Shown in pieces: positions 50,324-61,847 of a stretch of DNA of 64,000 nucleotides. The stretch comes from Paraglaciecola sp. (GTDB lineage Bacteria; Pseudomonadota; Gammaproteobacteria; Enterobacterales; Alteromonadaceae). The stretch is taken from positions 186,001-250,000 of the forward strand of contig JAACSL010000001.1 in NCBI GenBank assembly GCA_009993955.1. Direction: 5' to 3'. Each line of letters starts with the position of its first letter. Positions within the stretch are counted from its first letter, which is position 1. The position numbers and the translations under genes were made by a program. The notes under the pieces are model-generated. The model saw nothing but the letters and a program-made list of their open reading frames with translations, did not search any database and had not been told where the DNA came from.

Positions 50324-51297
50324 TGGTTGAGTTGTTGTCGCGCAAGAATCTGCCGATTAAACATTTTAAGTTTGATAAAAACAGTATCACCATTGGCCGT
50401 GACTACCATACTGATTTGCATTTAGATGACCCTTACGTCTGCCCCACCCACTTGGTCATCGAACAAAATAATGATGGTGAATTGCAGTTAAGTGACTGTC
50501 AATCGGTCAATGGGGTTATGGTTAACCACAAGACGGTGAGTCAACAAGTCCTTGGCGCAGATGACATTATCAAAATTGGCCGCAGTCGTTTGCGTATTAT
50601 TGATCCGGCTAAACCCGTTACAGCAGCCTTGGTATTGAGTCCCCTTGAGGAAAAGCTTGGGTGGTTGAATAGCAGTTTGCTGGCTATTTTACTGACGCTG
50701 GCCTATTTAGCCTACTCGTTGTTAACAGCCTACATAGGCAGCGTAGCTGAGTTTAAAATCGCTAAAGCTTTGCCACAGGTTTTAGGGCAGATGGCAGCCA
50801 TTAGTTTGTGGCCGCTAATGCTGGCGGCACTAGCAAAAATATTTCGCAAAGATAGTCATCTCGTCAGTCAATTTAATTTGATTTGGTTACTGTTGTTAGG
50901 CGTCAATGCCTTAGGTTTATTTCAGTCCATTCTATATTTCAACTTTCAATTTGGTAGTTGGTATGAGTGGTTTGAATTTTTTGTCTTTGCCGCCATCGTT
51001 TGTGGTTTCATTTGGATCACCCTGTTTATTGGGTTTCACCAAGCCAGTCGACGCCGCAATATCTATACGGTGAGTTTGACCTCTATTGTCCTAGCCCCCA
51101 TTCTGATATTCGGCATGCTAGAAAATAACGATTTCAGCCCTCGCCCCGAGTATGATGCCACCATACTGCCACCGAGTTACCATTTTACCAGCGCGGATAC
51201 GACTGAGGAGTTTATATTACATACTGCTGATTTGTTTCAGGCGGTAGATAAATTGGTGACTGACAAGTCAAACATACCTGTCGTTGATGTTGAATAA
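50314..51297 (+). CDS. FHA-domain membrane protein
   Basis: 327 residues. The N-terminal FHA domain (about 20-95) has the phosphothreonine-site pattern: TIGRDYHTDLHL, CPTHLVIE, and SVNGVMVN with the binding Asn. About five hydrophobic helices (120-270) follow and an acidic C-terminal tail (280-327). With a cytoplasmic FHA domain and five helices the tail would face the periplasm, where the protease lies. It overlaps the protease gene by 10 bp and the NRDE gene by 1 bp (TAATG), so the three are co-translated. Function unknown. Confidence 0.8.
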   Translation: MAIVVELLSRKNLPIKHFKFDKNSITIGRDYHTDLHLDDPYVCPTHLVIEQNNDGELQLSDCQSVNGVMVNHKTVSQQVLGADDIIKIGRSRLRIIDPAKPVTAALVLSPLEEKLGWLNSSLLAILLTLAYLAYSLLTAYIGSVAEFKIAKALPQVLGQMAAISLWPLMLAALAKIFRKDSHLVSQFNLIWLLLLGVNALGLFQSILYFNFQFGSWYEWFEFFVFAAIVCGFIWITLFIGFHQASRRRNIYTVSLTSIVLAPILIFGMLENNDFSPRPEYDATILPPSYHFTSADTTEEFILHTADLFQAVDKLVTDKSNIPVVDVE

Positions 51298-52061
51298 TGT
51301 GCATCTTATTTGTAGCGGTACAGCAACATCCAAAATACCCGCTCATCATCGCGGCCAACCGTGATGAGTTTTTTGCCCGGCCCACCCAAGCCTCTGGATT
51401 TTGGCCTGCAGCACCAGAGGTATTGGCAGGTTTAGATCAACAAGCCGGCGGAACTTGGATGGGGGTAAATAAAAACGGTTATGTGGCCGCCCTCACCAAC
51501 ATTCGTGATCCTAAGACAATACGCACCGATGTGATCAGTCGTGGTCATTTGGTGAGCCAATATTTAATTGAACCACCACAACATTATCATCTGGATTTGC
51601 ATGCTACACGAGAGCAATACAATGGCTACAACCTACTGTATGGCCATTGGCAACAGTTGCAGGTCTACAATAACCATCTTGATCAGCATTATGCCCTGCA
51701 TCCGGGAGTGTATGGTTTATCAAATGCAAGTTTAAATAGTCCTTGGCCGAAAATTGCCAAAGGCACTGACAAGTTACAGGCTTATTGTCAGGATCCACAC
51801 GCCATTCACACTGAGCAATTATTTGAATTATTATTTGATTCAAGTTTAGCCCCAGACCATGAACTACCTGAAACTGGGGTACCAAAGGATTGGGAAAAGC
51901 GACTGTCGGCCATTTTTATTCGTGGTCTAGATTACGGTACTCGTTCCTCCACTGTATTAACCATAGACAATCAAGGTGTACTTGACTGGCACGAACGTAG
52001 TTTTAACAATCAGACTACACTTATCAACGAACAGCATTTTCAATTTCAACTAGCCAAGTAA
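51297..52061 (+). CDS. NRDE (TANGO2-like) family protein
   Basis: 254 residues. The family-defining motif IIAANRDEFFARP is at residues 17-29, followed by GGTWMGVNKNGYVAALTN; the N-terminal Met-Cys suggests an N-terminal nucleophile-like start, as seen in related T10 proteins. TANGO2-type proteins are poorly understood (haem or lipid handling has been proposed in eukaryotes). It overlaps the FHA stop by one base. The next gene is 95 bp away behind its own promoter region. Confidence 0.82.
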   Translation: MCILFVAVQQHPKYPLIIAANRDEFFARPTQASGFWPAAPEVLAGLDQQAGGTWMGVNKNGYVAALTNIRDPKTIRTDVISRGHLVSQYLIEPPQHYHLDLHATREQYNGYNLLYGHWQQLQVYNNHLDQHYALHPGVYGLSNASLNSPWPKIAKGTDKLQAYCQDPHAIHTEQLFELLFDSSLAPDHELPETGVPKDWEKRLSAIFIRGLDYGTRSSTVLTIDNQGVLDWHERSFNNQTTLINEQHFQFQLAK

Positions 52062-52156
52062 CTGCATTTTATCTCGCAATTTTCCTCGAATTTTATTGTG
52101 CCAGTGGCATAATACGCGTCCAATCCTATTTATAACGTTTGTCCCTGAGGAACACC

Positions 52157-53347
52157 ATGTTTGAAGTATTACCACAACTTCCAGCCGATCCCATTTTAGG
52201 TTTGTCTGCTGCCTTTAAAGCCGATCCAAATCCTAATAAGATTGACCTTGGTGTTGGTGTGTATAAAGACGAAGCTGGACGCACCCCCATTTTGCACTCG
52301 GTGGCCAAGGCTCAACAAATTTTATTGGGCAAGGAAGACTCCAAAACCTACATCACCCCACAAGGTGTGCAAGGTTTTATCGATGGGCTCAGTGAATTAT
52401 TATTAGGCAAAGGCAATGCTGCACTGCTAAGTAATCGGGTAGCCGCTGTTCAGGCTCCAGGCGGTTGCGGCGCGCTGCGCATTCTTGCTGAATTACTCAA
52501 ACGCTGTAACAGTGACCTAACAGTTTGGGTCAGTGATCCTACGTGGGCAAATCACATTCCTCTCATCGGCAATGCTGGCTTAAAGATCAAAACGTATCCG
52601 TATTTTGATAAAGCCACGGCAAGCATTAAATTTGATGAAATGATGGCCTGTCTAGCTGAAGTAAAATCAGGTGATGTAGTCTTGCTGCACGGCTGCTGCC
52701 ATAACCCGACCGGTGCCGATCTTAATCGGGCTCAGTGGGATGAAGTATTAGGCTTGGCGCAAAAAACGGGATTTGTACCCTTCATTGATGTTGCTTATTT
52801 AGGTTTCGGTGACAGTTTAGAAGACGATGCCTATGGTACACGATTGATGGTAAACAACTTACCGGAAGTGATTATTGCGGCGTCTTGTTCAAAAAACTTT
52901 GGTTTATATCGTGAGCGAGTAGGTTTAGCCGTGATGGTGACCAAAGATACGCAAACACGTAATGCCATACAATCGCAAATTCAGTCTATTGCACGGGGTA
53001 TTTACTCCATGCCTCCCTCTTATGGCGGTGCATTGGTGGATATTATTCTGCATGACCCATCACTCTTCAGTGAGTGGCAGGCAGAAGTAGAAATGATGCG
53101 CAGCCGCATGCAGGATTTGCGTGGTTTGTTAGTGAATAAGTTAGCGGAATATGGTGCCAAGCAGGATTTTAGTTTTGTTAATCAACAAAAAGGCATGTTC
53201 TCCTACTTGTGTATATCACCTGAGCAGGTCAAGGCGATGCGTGAAAAACATAGCGTATATTTTGTGGATTCTAGTCGTGTCAACATTGCCGGGATCAGCT
53301 TGAATAATGTTGATAGTTTGGCGAAATCACTTGTTTCAGTGTTGTAA
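52157..53347 (+). CDS. Aspartate/aromatic amino-acid aminotransferase
   Basis: PLP class I aminotransferase, 396 residues (as E. coli AspC). The PLP lysine is Lys246 in AASCSKNFGLYRERVG, identical in position to AspC; NPTGADLNRAQW and VDSSRVNIAGISL are family blocks. The ATG at 52157 is chosen because of a GAGG site 7 bases upstream; an in-frame TTG at 52139 precedes it. AspC and TyrB cannot be separated by eye, so the symbol is left open. A strong terminator follows. Confidence 0.9.
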   Translation: MFEVLPQLPADPILGLSAAFKADPNPNKIDLGVGVYKDEAGRTPILHSVAKAQQILLGKEDSKTYITPQGVQGFIDGLSELLLGKGNAALLSNRVAAVQAPGGCGALRILAELLKRCNSDLTVWVSDPTWANHIPLIGNAGLKIKTYPYFDKATASIKFDEMMACLAEVKSGDVVLLHGCCHNPTGADLNRAQWDEVLGLAQKTGFVPFIDVAYLGFGDSLEDDAYGTRLMVNNLPEVIIAASCSKNFGLYRERVGLAVMVTKDTQTRNAIQSQIQSIARGIYSMPPSYGGALVDIILHDPSLFSEWQAEVEMMRSRMQDLRGLLVNKLAEYGAKQDFSFVNQQKGMFSYLCISPEQVKAMREKHSVYFVDSSRVNIAGISLNNVDSLAKSLVSVL

Positions 53348-53367
53348 GCACTGATTCAGGCACACAT

Positions 53368-53397
53368 AAAAAAACCGGCTGAGGCCGGTTTTTTTTT
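53368..53397. terminator. Bidirectional terminator between the aminotransferase and ihfA
   Basis: AACCGGC / GCCGGTT with a TGAG loop, flanked by A7 and T9. It ends the plus-strand aminotransferase and the minus-strand pheST-ihfA transcript; it starts within the last codon of ihfA. Confidence 0.92.
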
Positions 53398-53692
53398 ATT
53401 CAAGAGGTTTGGTATTTTCGACACGACTCTTAAGCTTTTGCCCAGGTCGAAAAGTCACAACACGGCGTGCTTTAATTGGTATGTCTTCGCCAGTTTTTGG
53501 ATTGCGGCCTGGCCTTTCATTTTTCTGACGTAGATCAAAATTACCAAAGCCCGATAATTTTACTTGCTCACCAGATTCAAGCGCTTCGCGAACTTCCTCA
53601 AAAAAGGTTTCCACGAGCTCCTTTGCGTCGCGTTTATTTAATCCTAGCTTTTCAAATAAATGTTCCGCCATTTCGGCTTTGGTTAACGCCAT
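53396..53692 (-). CDS. ihfA: Integration host factor subunit alpha
   Basis: 98 residues, with [20 protein letters not shown] at the N-terminus and the HU/IHF signature [20 protein letters not shown]. It is four bases after pheT, the conserved pheS-pheT-ihfA order. With ihfB (5519-5800) both IHF subunits are in this window. Confidence 0.97.
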   Translation of the reverse strand: MALTKAEMAEHLFEKLGLNKRDAKELVETFFEEVREALESGEQVKLSGFGNFDLRQKNERPGRNPKTGEDIPIKARRVVTFRPGQKLKSRVENTKPLE

Positions 53693-53696
53693 ACCG

Positions 53697-56081
53697 TCAA
53701 TCCCTCAAAGATGCACCAAATTTTTCTGACAAGACCGTCAGTATTCCATCAACAAGCCCTTGAATTTCATGTTCTTCAAGTGTTCTGGTTTTATCCTGCA
53801 AAGTGAGCGATATTGCCAAACTCTTAGAGCCAGATGCAATTCCCTTACCACGATACACGTCGAACAAGTTTAGGCCAACTAGTTGATTTGCGCCAAATTT
53901 TTCTATGCAATGCAAAATTTCGCCCACAACTTTATCATCGTCTACAACGATCGCAATGTCACGTCGATTTGCAGGAAATTTTGAAATTTCATGGGCTTGA
54001 GGTAGTTTTTTTAACCCTAACTTAGCAATATGCAACTCAAACACATAAGTTCGTCCACTCAGACCTAACTTTTTCTCAAATTGGGGATGAATTGCCCCCA
54101 TATAACCGATGCAGTCTTCCCCCGCATAAATTCCCGCTGATTGTCCAGGATGCAGTGCGCTATGCTCACAGGCTTTGAAGCTGAAATCTGGTCGTCCGCT
54201 AAGGGCAAGTAATCTTTCAACGTCTGCTTTTAAGTCAAAGAAATCTACCGCTCGTGTACTTTGCGACCAATGTTCATCTGCGGCCAATCCACTCACTACG
54301 CCAGCAATCATAGATTGCTGTTGCACGCCGGTTTTTTCATTTTTATCTGGCATGAAGCGCAGCCCACTCTCAAACAGACGCACTCGACCCTGCTGACGCT
54401 TTTGATTGTAGGATACAGCCTGCAACAAACCTGGCCATAAACTCACCCGCATAGCAGACATGTCGGCTGAGATTGGATTGGGTAATACTAGTGCATTGAT
54501 ATGCGGGAACAATAAACTTTGGATCTTTGGATCGACAAATGAATAGGTAATCGCTTCTTGAAAATCATTGTCGATGAGGATGTGTTTGAGTTCGCTCAAT
54601 TCTATGCGTTGTTCGGTATGCCGAGACATCTGTAAATTTGCTTGGGGTGCTGCATCAGGAATATTGTTGTAACCAAATACACGTGCAACTTCTTCAATCA
54701 AGTCTTCTTCAATGCTGATATCAAAACGATAAGCGGGTACCTGCACAGTCCAGTTTTCACCACGGTATTCAACGGTAAAACCCAAACGTGTAAAAATATC
54801 GCTAACTTTGTTGTCATCAATGGCTAAACCAAGCACTTTGCTGAGTCGATTTTTGCGCAGAGTAACCGTTTTTGCGTTCGGAATATGAGCTTCGCTGACC
54901 GCTTCGACGATAGGCCCAGCGTCTCCGCCGACAATGTCAAGCAACAAGGCGGTGGCGCGTTCCATAGCGGTTCGTTGGAGTGCAGGGTCAACACCACGTT
55001 CGTAACGATGAGAGGCATCGGTGTGCAGGCCATATCGACGCGCTTTACCACGAATTAAATCCGGTGCAAAAAACGCACTCTCAAGGAAAATATTCTGGCT
55101 GTTATCCGTGACACCTGAGTCACGCCCACCAAATATTCCGGCCATGGCTAGTGCTTTTTCTTCATCCGCGATGACCAGAGTTTGCGCATCAAGGCTCACT
55201 TCGTTGCCGTCTAACAAGGTCAACTTTTCCCCTGCGGTAGCGAGACGAACAACGATACTGCCCTGCAATGTATCGTTGTCAAAGGCATGCATAGGATGAC
55301 CAAATTCGAGTAACACAAAATTGGTGACATCCACCACAGGATCAATACTTCGTATGCCGCTGCGACGCAGTTTTTCTACCATCCACAATGGCGTATTGGC
55401 ATCTAGATTAATATTTTTAATGATACGCCCAAGATACCGAGGACAATCTGCTGGTGCATCTAGACGAATCTCCCGTGATGCATCAATGGTGACTGTCACA
55501 GGTTGAATGGCTTGTTCGCAAACCGAGAGTTGGTTTAACACGCCTACTTCACGGGCAAGTCCCTTAATACCAAGACAATCAGCACGGTTTGGCGTTAGAT
55601 CTACATCAATACTGACATCGTCTAACTGCAAATATTCGCGAATATCACTACCGACAGGGGCATCAACAGGTAATTCAATGATGCCGTTATGATCATCTGA
55701 AATACCTAATTCAGAAAAACTACACAACATCCCCATGGAAGGCTGACCACGTAATTTTGCTTTTTTAATTTTAAAGTCGCCTGGAAGGACTGCACCGACT
55801 TGGGCTACTGCGACTTTTAGGCCGACTCGACAATTCGGTGCTCCACACACGATATCTAACAACTCGTCAGCACCCACATTGACCTTGGTCACACGCAACT
55901 TGTCTGCGTCAGGATGTTGCGCGCAGCCAACTACTTCACCGACCACTACACCAGTAAATTGTCCCGCAACCGGTTCTAAACCATCGACTTCGAGGCCAGC
56001 CATGCTCAGCTGTTCACTCAATTCAGCACTTGTTACCGCTGGATTGACCCATTCCCTTAACCACTTTTCACTAAATTTCAT
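53697..56081 (-). CDS. pheT: Phenylalanyl-tRNA synthetase beta subunit
   Basis: 794 residues (E. coli 795). An EMAP/tRNA-binding domain at the N-terminus ([19 protein letters not shown]), the B3/4 editing domain, B5, the catalytic-like core ([14 protein letters not shown]) and the C-terminal ferredoxin-fold anticodon domain ([20 protein letters not shown]) are visible in order. It follows pheS by 14 bp and is followed by ihfA. Confidence 0.97.
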   Translation of the reverse strand: MKFSEKWLREWVNPAVTSAELSEQLSMAGLEVDGLEPVAGQFTGVVVGEVVGCAQHPDADKLRVTKVNVGADELLDIVCGAPNCRVGLKVAVAQVGAVLPGDFKIKKAKLRGQPSMGMLCSFSELGISDDHNGIIELPVDAPVGSDIREYLQLDDVSIDVDLTPNRADCLGIKGLAREVGVLNQLSVCEQAIQPVTVTIDASREIRLDAPADCPRYLGRIIKNINLDANTPLWMVEKLRRSGIRSIDPVVDVTNFVLLEFGHPMHAFDNDTLQGSIVVRLATAGEKLTLLDGNEVSLDAQTLVIADEEKALAMAGIFGGRDSGVTDNSQNIFLESAFFAPDLIRGKARRYGLHTDASHRYERGVDPALQRTAMERATALLLDIVGGDAGPIVEAVSEAHIPNAKTVTLRKNRLSKVLGLAIDDNKVSDIFTRLGFTVEYRGENWTVQVPAYRFDISIEEDLIEEVARVFGYNNIPDAAPQANLQMSRHTEQRIELSELKHILIDNDFQEAITYSFVDPKIQSLLFPHINALVLPNPISADMSAMRVSLWPGLLQAVSYNQKRQQGRVRLFESGLRFMPDKNEKTGVQQQSMIAGVVSGLAADEHWSQSTRAVDFFDLKADVERLLALSGRPDFSFKACEHSALHPGQSAGIYAGEDCIGYMGAIHPQFEKKLGLSGRTYVFELHIAKLGLKKLPQAHEISKFPANRRDIAIVVDDDKVVGEILHCIEKFGANQLVGLNLFDVYRGKGIASGSKSLAISLTLQDKTRTLEEHEIQGLVDGILTVLSEKFGASLRD

Positions 56082-56095
56082 TGTTCTAACCTGAA

Positions 56096-57100
<1,005 letters not shown>

Positions 57101-57123
57101 TTAAAAGTGTAATGAGCCATGGC

Positions 57124-57207
57124 TCAACACCAAAAAATGACCGGCAATTCTACACGGAAAAGGCCTATCCAAGCTAGGACAAAAATATAAAAATCAGGCA
57201 AAAACAT
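57124..57207 (-). other. Possible phenylalanine-rich leader peptide before pheS
   Basis: An open reading frame of 27 codons, ATG to TGA, with five Phe (starting MFLPDFYIFV). It ends in the palindrome TGAGCCATGGCTCA (57113-57126), 48 bp before pheS. E. coli pheST is attenuated through the Phe-rich PheM. Against it: no ribosome-binding site is evident, the AT-rich DNA gives TTT codons by chance, and no strong terminator with a U-run follows the palindrome. Confidence 0.25.
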
Positions 57208-57308
57208 GCGCTTAGACAAATAAAGAGGACTTTAACTACGTCAAAATCATAAGCCATCTCTGATCTCACCGTATAGTGATTAAGTACTCATAAAGTTTAG
57301 TCACAGGC

Positions 57309-58274
57309 TCAGTGCCAAATTGGCAAATATTTCATTGCGACGTTACAGCGCGCATAATTCGCCCCAAACTCGTCCATGACTTGACGGTCGTGTACAAAAC
57401 CATTTTTTTCATACAGATGAATCGCTGCGCTACACTTTTTGTTGGTTAGTAAAAACAATCTTTTTATTGGCATTTTCTGAGCTTCTTGCAAGACAAACCT
57501 TAACAATTTCTCACCAATCTTAAGGCCTTGAGCGCTGTCTACCACTGCCATCTTAGTTAGCTCGAACGTCAGTTCCTTTTTCTTAGCAAGCGCACAACAG
57601 CCAACAAGGCCTAGTTGTTTATGTTTGGCAAACCAAATTTTCCCGCCCTTTGCGATAATGTGCTTAACCGGATCGTTTAGCACATTACGGTCACTTTCTT
57701 CGAGCTCAAACATTTGTGTGATCCACGCCTCGTTAATACGTTTAAAGTCGTTTGTGTACTTTGGCTCGAAACGAATAAACTCAATTTCATTGTGGTGCTC
57801 ATGGTAAATCGACAAGGTACGTTTTAGTAGAGATTGAGTGGCCAGCGCTTGTTCGAATTTGCGAATAGCTTGATAAAGATCATTATCCAACTCTTGACTT
57901 AATTCTCGTGCAGCTAAGGTCACGGCCTGCCAGATTGGTTTCATGTTATCAACTTGTCGCTGACCATCCTGGCTTAAAGACAACACTCGTTTGCGGCTAT
58001 CATTGTCACAAATTTGACTGACTATCAGCCCCTTTTTTTCCAGCTGCCGACAGAATTGGCTTACCGCCGGTTGACTTATACCCAGTAATTGACTGGCCTC
58101 AACGATATTGATACATGGCCGACGATCCAATAAAACCAGTAGTGAGAACCATTTAGGTTGCATATCGATATTAAATGCAGCATAAACTGACGCAGCATCG
58201 GAGAGCATTCTCTCGCTAAGACGCTTCAGACGTGTGCCCAAAGCCAACTCTTCTAATTCATCTAAAAAATCCAT
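57309..58274 (-). CDS. Fused MarR-type regulator / GNAT acetyltransferase
   Basis: 321 residues. The N-terminal winged helix-turn-helix covers about residues 20-150 (IVEASQLLGISQPAVSQFCR, DNDSRKRVLSLSQDGQRQV); the C-terminal GNAT domain covers about 170-318 (VVDSAQGLKIGEKLLRFVLQ is the acetyl-CoA-binding motif). Fused MarR/GNAT proteins exist in many proteobacteria but their substrates are unknown. AGGTGG precedes the ATG. Its upstream gap is very AT-rich (58275-58320), a probable promoter and operator. It sits alone between rplT and pheS, where E. coli has pheM. Confidence 0.85.
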   Translation of the reverse strand: MDFLDELEELALGTRLKRLSERMLSDAASVYAAFNIDMQPKWFSLLVLLDRRPCINIVEASQLLGISQPAVSQFCRQLEKKGLIVSQICDNDSRKRVLSLSQDGQRQVDNMKPIWQAVTLAARELSQELDNDLYQAIRKFEQALATQSLLKRTLSIYHEHHNEIEFIRFEPKYTNDFKRINEAWITQMFELEESDRNVLNDPVKHIIAKGGKIWFAKHKQLGLVGCCALAKKKELTFELTKMAVVDSAQGLKIGEKLLRFVLQEAQKMPIKRLFLLTNKKCSAAIHLYEKNGFVHDRQVMDEFGANYARCNVAMKYLPIWH

Positions 58275-58472
58275 AATCCACCTTTACATAATTACTTATA
58301 TAATAATTTATACAAATAAATATGTGTTGTCACGAATTTGTACACGGGCCAAATACAGCAACAAATAGCTGGTTAAAGATTTAAAAGGTTTATGGGGTAG
58401 GTAGATTTTTGAAAGTGTGCAAACTGATAAACAGTAAAATAATAGGAATATGTATTTTCGGGCGACACAACG

Positions 58473-58502
58473 AAAAACGGCGAGCTATCCTGCTCGCCGT
58501 TT
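58473..58502 (-). terminator. Terminator after rplT
   Basis: AAACGGCGAGC / GCTCGCCGTTT (58475-58485, 58492-58502) with a 6-base loop; on minus the stem ends in GCCGTTTTTCG. It lies 30 bp after rplT and shows that the thrS-infC-rpmI-rplT transcript ends before the MarR-GNAT and pheST genes. Confidence 0.88.
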
Positions 58503-58532
58503 CCCGAAAGAACTTAAACTGTTTGTTTAATA

Positions 58533-58889
58533 TTAAGCTAATGCACCTTTAGCAGCATTTACTAATGCGCTAAATGCATTTTTGTCATGAACCGCGATAT
58601 CAGCCAAAATCTTACGATCAATTTCAACAGAAGCTTTTTTCAAGCCATTGATGAAACGGCTGTAAGACAGACCATTTTGACGTGCGGCAGCGTTAATACG
58701 TGCAATCCATAATTGACGGAATTGACGTTTTTTCTGACGACGGTCACGGTATGCATATTGACCAGCTTTGGTTACTGCTTGCACAGCAACGCGATAAACT
58801 CGACTACGAGCGCCGTAATAACCTTTGGCTTGTTTCAGTACCTTTTTGTGACGGGCACGTGCTACAACACCACGTTTTACTCTTGCCAT
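58533..58889 (-). CDS. rplT: 50S ribosomal protein L20
   Basis: 118 residues, with the L20 opening [34 protein letters not shown] and [20 protein letters not shown]. An rRNA-binding assembly protein; in E. coli it also represses rpmI-rplT translation. It follows rpmI by 16 bp and ends at a strong terminator. Confidence 0.98.
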   Translation of the reverse strand: MARVKRGVVARARHKKVLKQAKGYYGARSRVYRVAVQAVTKAGQYAYRDRRQKKRQFRQLWIARINAAARQNGLSYSRFINGLKKASVEIDRKILADIAVHDKNAFSALVNAAKGALA

Positions 58890-58905
58890 CTTCTAGTCTC
58901 CTATC

Positions 58906-59103
58906 TTAAACGTAAGGTAACATGCGTTGGATTAAAGCTGTATCCGACGTATGTACTAATTTTTTGCCACGTAAGTGACGTTTACGTTTAGAACTCTTCT
59001 TGGTCAAAATGTGACGCAAGTGAGACTGCTTACTTTTGAAACGGCCAGAAGCGGTTTTTCTAAAACGCTTCGCTGCTCCACGGTTGGATTTCATTTTAGG
59101 CAT
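58906..59103 (-). CDS. rpmI: 50S ribosomal protein L35
   Basis: 65 residues, exactly the usual length; basic, starting [20 protein letters not shown] and ending [18 protein letters not shown]. Cotranscribed with infC (114 bp upstream) and rplT. The 114-bp infC-rpmI gap is where the L20-binding leader would be in E. coli; I did not identify a matching pseudoknot by eye. Confidence 0.97.
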   Translation of the reverse strand: MPKMKSNRGAAKRFRKTASGRFKSKQSHLRHILTKKSSKRKRHLRGKKLVHTSDTALIQRMLPYV

Positions 59104-59217
59104 TGCTAAAACTCCGCATTGTTAATGACTTATAGTTTTGCAGAAACAGTAAGTCTAGTGGTTACAATGTAGCAAGGTGAAACAGGGGGCAGAATCCTAT
59201 TTACTTGTAGACCTTAA

Positions 59218-59760
59218 CTACTTCTTAATTGGGGCAAGCACCATGATCATCTGACGCCCTTCCACTCTATTGGGGAAGGATTCGCAGTTGGCAATGTCAG
59301 CTAAATCAGTTTTAACCCGATTCAGTTGATCAATACCGATCTCTTGGTGAGCCATTTCACGTCCGCGAAAACGGATTGTTACTTTGGCCTTGTCACCCGC
59401 TTCTAGAAAGCGACGCAGGTTGCGCAGTTTTACCTGGTAATCGCCTTCATCAGTGCCAGGGCGAAATTTAATCTCCTTGACCTGAATTTGCTTTTGCTTT
59501 TTCTTTTGCTCTTTTAGAGACTTGCTTTTTTCGAAGAGGAACTTCCCGTAGTCCATTACTTTACATACGGGCGGCTCTGCATTAGGGCTAATCTCAACCA
59601 AATCTAAACTTGATTGCTCTGCAGTTTCAATCGCTTCACGAATTGACACTACGCCAATTTGTTCACCATCTTTACCAACCAAACGGACTTCACGTGCCGT
59701 TATTTCTTCGTTGATCCGAGCTTTATTCGGATCCTTAGCCTTAATGTTAGCGCCTTTAAT
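59218..59760 (-). CDS. infC: Translation initiation factor IF-3 (AUU start)
   Basis: 180 residues (E. coli 180) when read from ATT at 59760, which lies 8 bases after a GGAGG site. The N-terminus then reads [20 protein letters not shown], matching the IF-3 start, and joins the conserved [20 protein letters not shown]. Later blocks: [20 protein letters not shown] and [19 protein letters not shown]. The AUU codon is used by E. coli infC for autoregulation: IF-3 rejects its own start. No ATG or GTG gives a full-length product. thrS ends 20 bp upstream. Confidence 0.95.
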   Translation of the reverse strand: MKGANIKAKDPNKARINEEITAREVRLVGKDGEQIGVVSIREAIETAEQSSLDLVEISPNAEPPVCKVMDYGKFLFEKSKSLKEQKKKQKQIQVKEIKFRPGTDEGDYQVKLRNLRRFLEAGDKAKVTIRFRGREMAHQEIGIDQLNRVKTDLADIANCESFPNRVEGRQMIMVLAPIKK

Positions 59761-59780
59761 ATGTTATTCCTCCACGAAAT

Positions 59781-61697
59781 TTATCGGATTTGTTTGCTAC
59801 TGACCTCAGCATTTGCATGCTGAATAAATGCCTCAATTGACATTTTTCCAAGGTCGTCGCCTTTACGGGATCTCACTGCAATTTCACCGGCTTCCATCTC
59901 TTTATCACCGACTACTAACAAATAAGGGACCCGCCTGAGCGTGTGCTCGCGGATTTTAAAGCCTATCTTCTCATTTCTCAAGTCAGACTTTGCTCTAAAT
60001 CCATTTTCTTTTAGCTTTTTCACCACGTTTTGGGAATATTCCGCCTGATTGTCGGTAATATTCATGACGACCGCCTGAGTAGGGGCCAACCACAATGGAT
60101 AAAAGCCCGCGTACTCTTCAGTTAAAATGCCGATGAATCGTTCAATTGACCCCAGAATTGCTCTGTGGATCATAACAGGAACTTTACGTTCACCGTTTTC
60201 CGCCACATAAGTCGAACCTAAACGTGCTGGCATAGAAAAATCGAGCTGCACTGTACCACATTGCCACGCTCTATCTAAACAATCATGTAAAGTAAATTCA
60301 ATTTTGGGACCATAAAACGCGCCTTCGCCAGGAAGATAGCTAAATTCGATGTTTTTGCTCTTTAATGCATCGGCCAAAGCCAGTTCGGCCTTGTCCCACA
60401 TCTCATCACTACCCACTCTTTTTTCCGGACGGGTAGACAATTTAACCACAATTTCCTCAAAGCCGAAGGTCTTGTAGGTGTCGTATATCATATCGATACA
60501 ACCACCAACTTCTGCCAATATTTGTTCTTCTGTACAAAAGATGTGAGCGTCGTCTTGAGTAAAACCACGCACACGCATCAAACCATGCAATGCACCTGAT
60601 GGTTCGTTACGATGACAGCAGCCAAATTCCGCCATTCGTAGCGGTAAATCACGATAAGATTTCAAACCTTGATTAAAAATCTGCACGTGACCCGGGCAGT
60701 TCATTGGTTTAATGGCATATTCACGTTTTTCAGATTCAGTGGTAAACATGGCATCCGCATATTTTTCCCAGTGACCCGATCTTTCCCATAACGATCTATC
60801 CATCATCAATGGACCTTTTACTTCGTCGTAGTCGTAGTTTCCAAGTTTTTCACGCACAAACTTTTCTAACTGAGTATAAATAGTCCAGCCATCGTTATGC
60901 CAAAACACCATGCCGGGGGCTTCTTCCTGCCAATGAAATAGATCGAGGGCTTTGCCGATTTTACGATGGTCACGTTTTTCCGCTTCTTCAAGGCGAGTTA
61001 AATAGGCCGCTAACTGCTTTTTATCTGCCCATGCAGTGCCGTATATGCGCTGCAACATTTTATTATCACTGTTACCACGCCAGTATGCACCGGCTACTTT
61101 CATCAACTTAAAGTGCTGACAAAAACGCATGTTTGGCACATGAGGGCCACGACACATGTCGATATATTCTTCGTGATGATACAGACCTGGGCGGTCATCT
61201 TGGGCGATGTTTTCATCGAGGATTTGAATCTTGTACATTTCACCGCGATTAGCAAAGACTTCCCTCGCCTCTTGCCAAGAAACCACTTTTTTGACCACAT
61301 CGTAATTAGTTTTCGCCAACTCCAACATGCGTTTTTCAATTTTGATCAAGTCTTGCTCGTTCAAAGGCGTGGCTAAATCGACGTCGTAGTAGAAACCATT
61401 GTCGATTGTTGGACCGATGGCCATTTTCACATCGGGATACAATTGTTTAATGGCGTGACCGACCAAATGCGCGCAAGAGTGACGAATAATTTCGAGGCCG
61501 GCTTCATCTTTACTAGTGATAATTTGCAACGATGCGTCGTCATTGATGAGATCTACCGCATCCACCAGTTTTCCATTAACCTTGCCAGCGATAGTGGCTT
61601 TGGCTAAACCTGGACCTATGTCGTTGGCTACATCTAGTGTTGAGACAGGACGATCAAATTGGCGTTGACTGCCATCGGGAAGTGTAATTATCGGCAT
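59781..61697 (-). CDS. thrS: Threonyl-tRNA synthetase
   Basis: 638 residues (E. coli 642). N-terminal TGS domain ([20 protein letters not shown]), editing domain with [20 protein letters not shown], class II core with [12 protein letters not shown] and [15 protein letters not shown] (zinc ligands Cys and His), and an anticodon domain ([20 protein letters not shown]). GAGG precedes the ATG. Its leader from the predicted promoter at 61848-61877 contains an intrinsic terminator, so transcription may be attenuated. Confidence 0.97.
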   Translation of the reverse strand: MPIITLPDGSQRQFDRPVSTLDVANDIGPGLAKATIAGKVNGKLVDAVDLINDDASLQIITSKDEAGLEIIRHSCAHLVGHAIKQLYPDVKMAIGPTIDNGFYYDVDLATPLNEQDLIKIEKRMLELAKTNYDVVKKVVSWQEAREVFANRGEMYKIQILDENIAQDDRPGLYHHEEYIDMCRGPHVPNMRFCQHFKLMKVAGAYWRGNSDNKMLQRIYGTAWADKKQLAAYLTRLEEAEKRDHRKIGKALDLFHWQEEAPGMVFWHNDGWTIYTQLEKFVREKLGNYDYDEVKGPLMMDRSLWERSGHWEKYADAMFTTESEKREYAIKPMNCPGHVQIFNQGLKSYRDLPLRMAEFGCCHRNEPSGALHGLMRVRGFTQDDAHIFCTEEQILAEVGGCIDMIYDTYKTFGFEEIVVKLSTRPEKRVGSDEMWDKAELALADALKSKNIEFSYLPGEGAFYGPKIEFTLHDCLDRAWQCGTVQLDFSMPARLGSTYVAENGERKVPVMIHRAILGSIERFIGILTEEYAGFYPLWLAPTQAVVMNITDNQAEYSQNVVKKLKENGFRAKSDLRNEKIGFKIREHTLRRVPYLLVVGDKEMEAGEIAVRSRKGDDLGKMSIEAFIQHANAEVSSKQIR

Positions 61698-61777
61698 TGT
61701 ATTTCCTCATGCAGTGGTGACGCCTACCAAGCGCCACGTGCGATTTTCCACAAATGTATAGAAAACTATTTGCAGGT

Positions 61778-61804
61778 CATAAAAAAACACCCGCTTGGGT
61801 GTTT
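61778..61804 (-). terminator. Intrinsic terminator inside the thrS leader
   Basis: On the minus strand AAACACCC-AAGC-GGGTGTTT followed by a T-run (61785-61804 plus Ts to 61781), an 8-bp perfect stem. There is no gene on this strand between it and the promoter at 61848-61877, so it must act on the thrS leader. A second small stem (GCTCT/AGAGC, 61821-61839) lies just before it. Confidence 0.75.
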
Positions 61805-61847
61805 AGCTTTAAATTTACATGCTCTAATAGCGAAAGAGCGATAGGCG

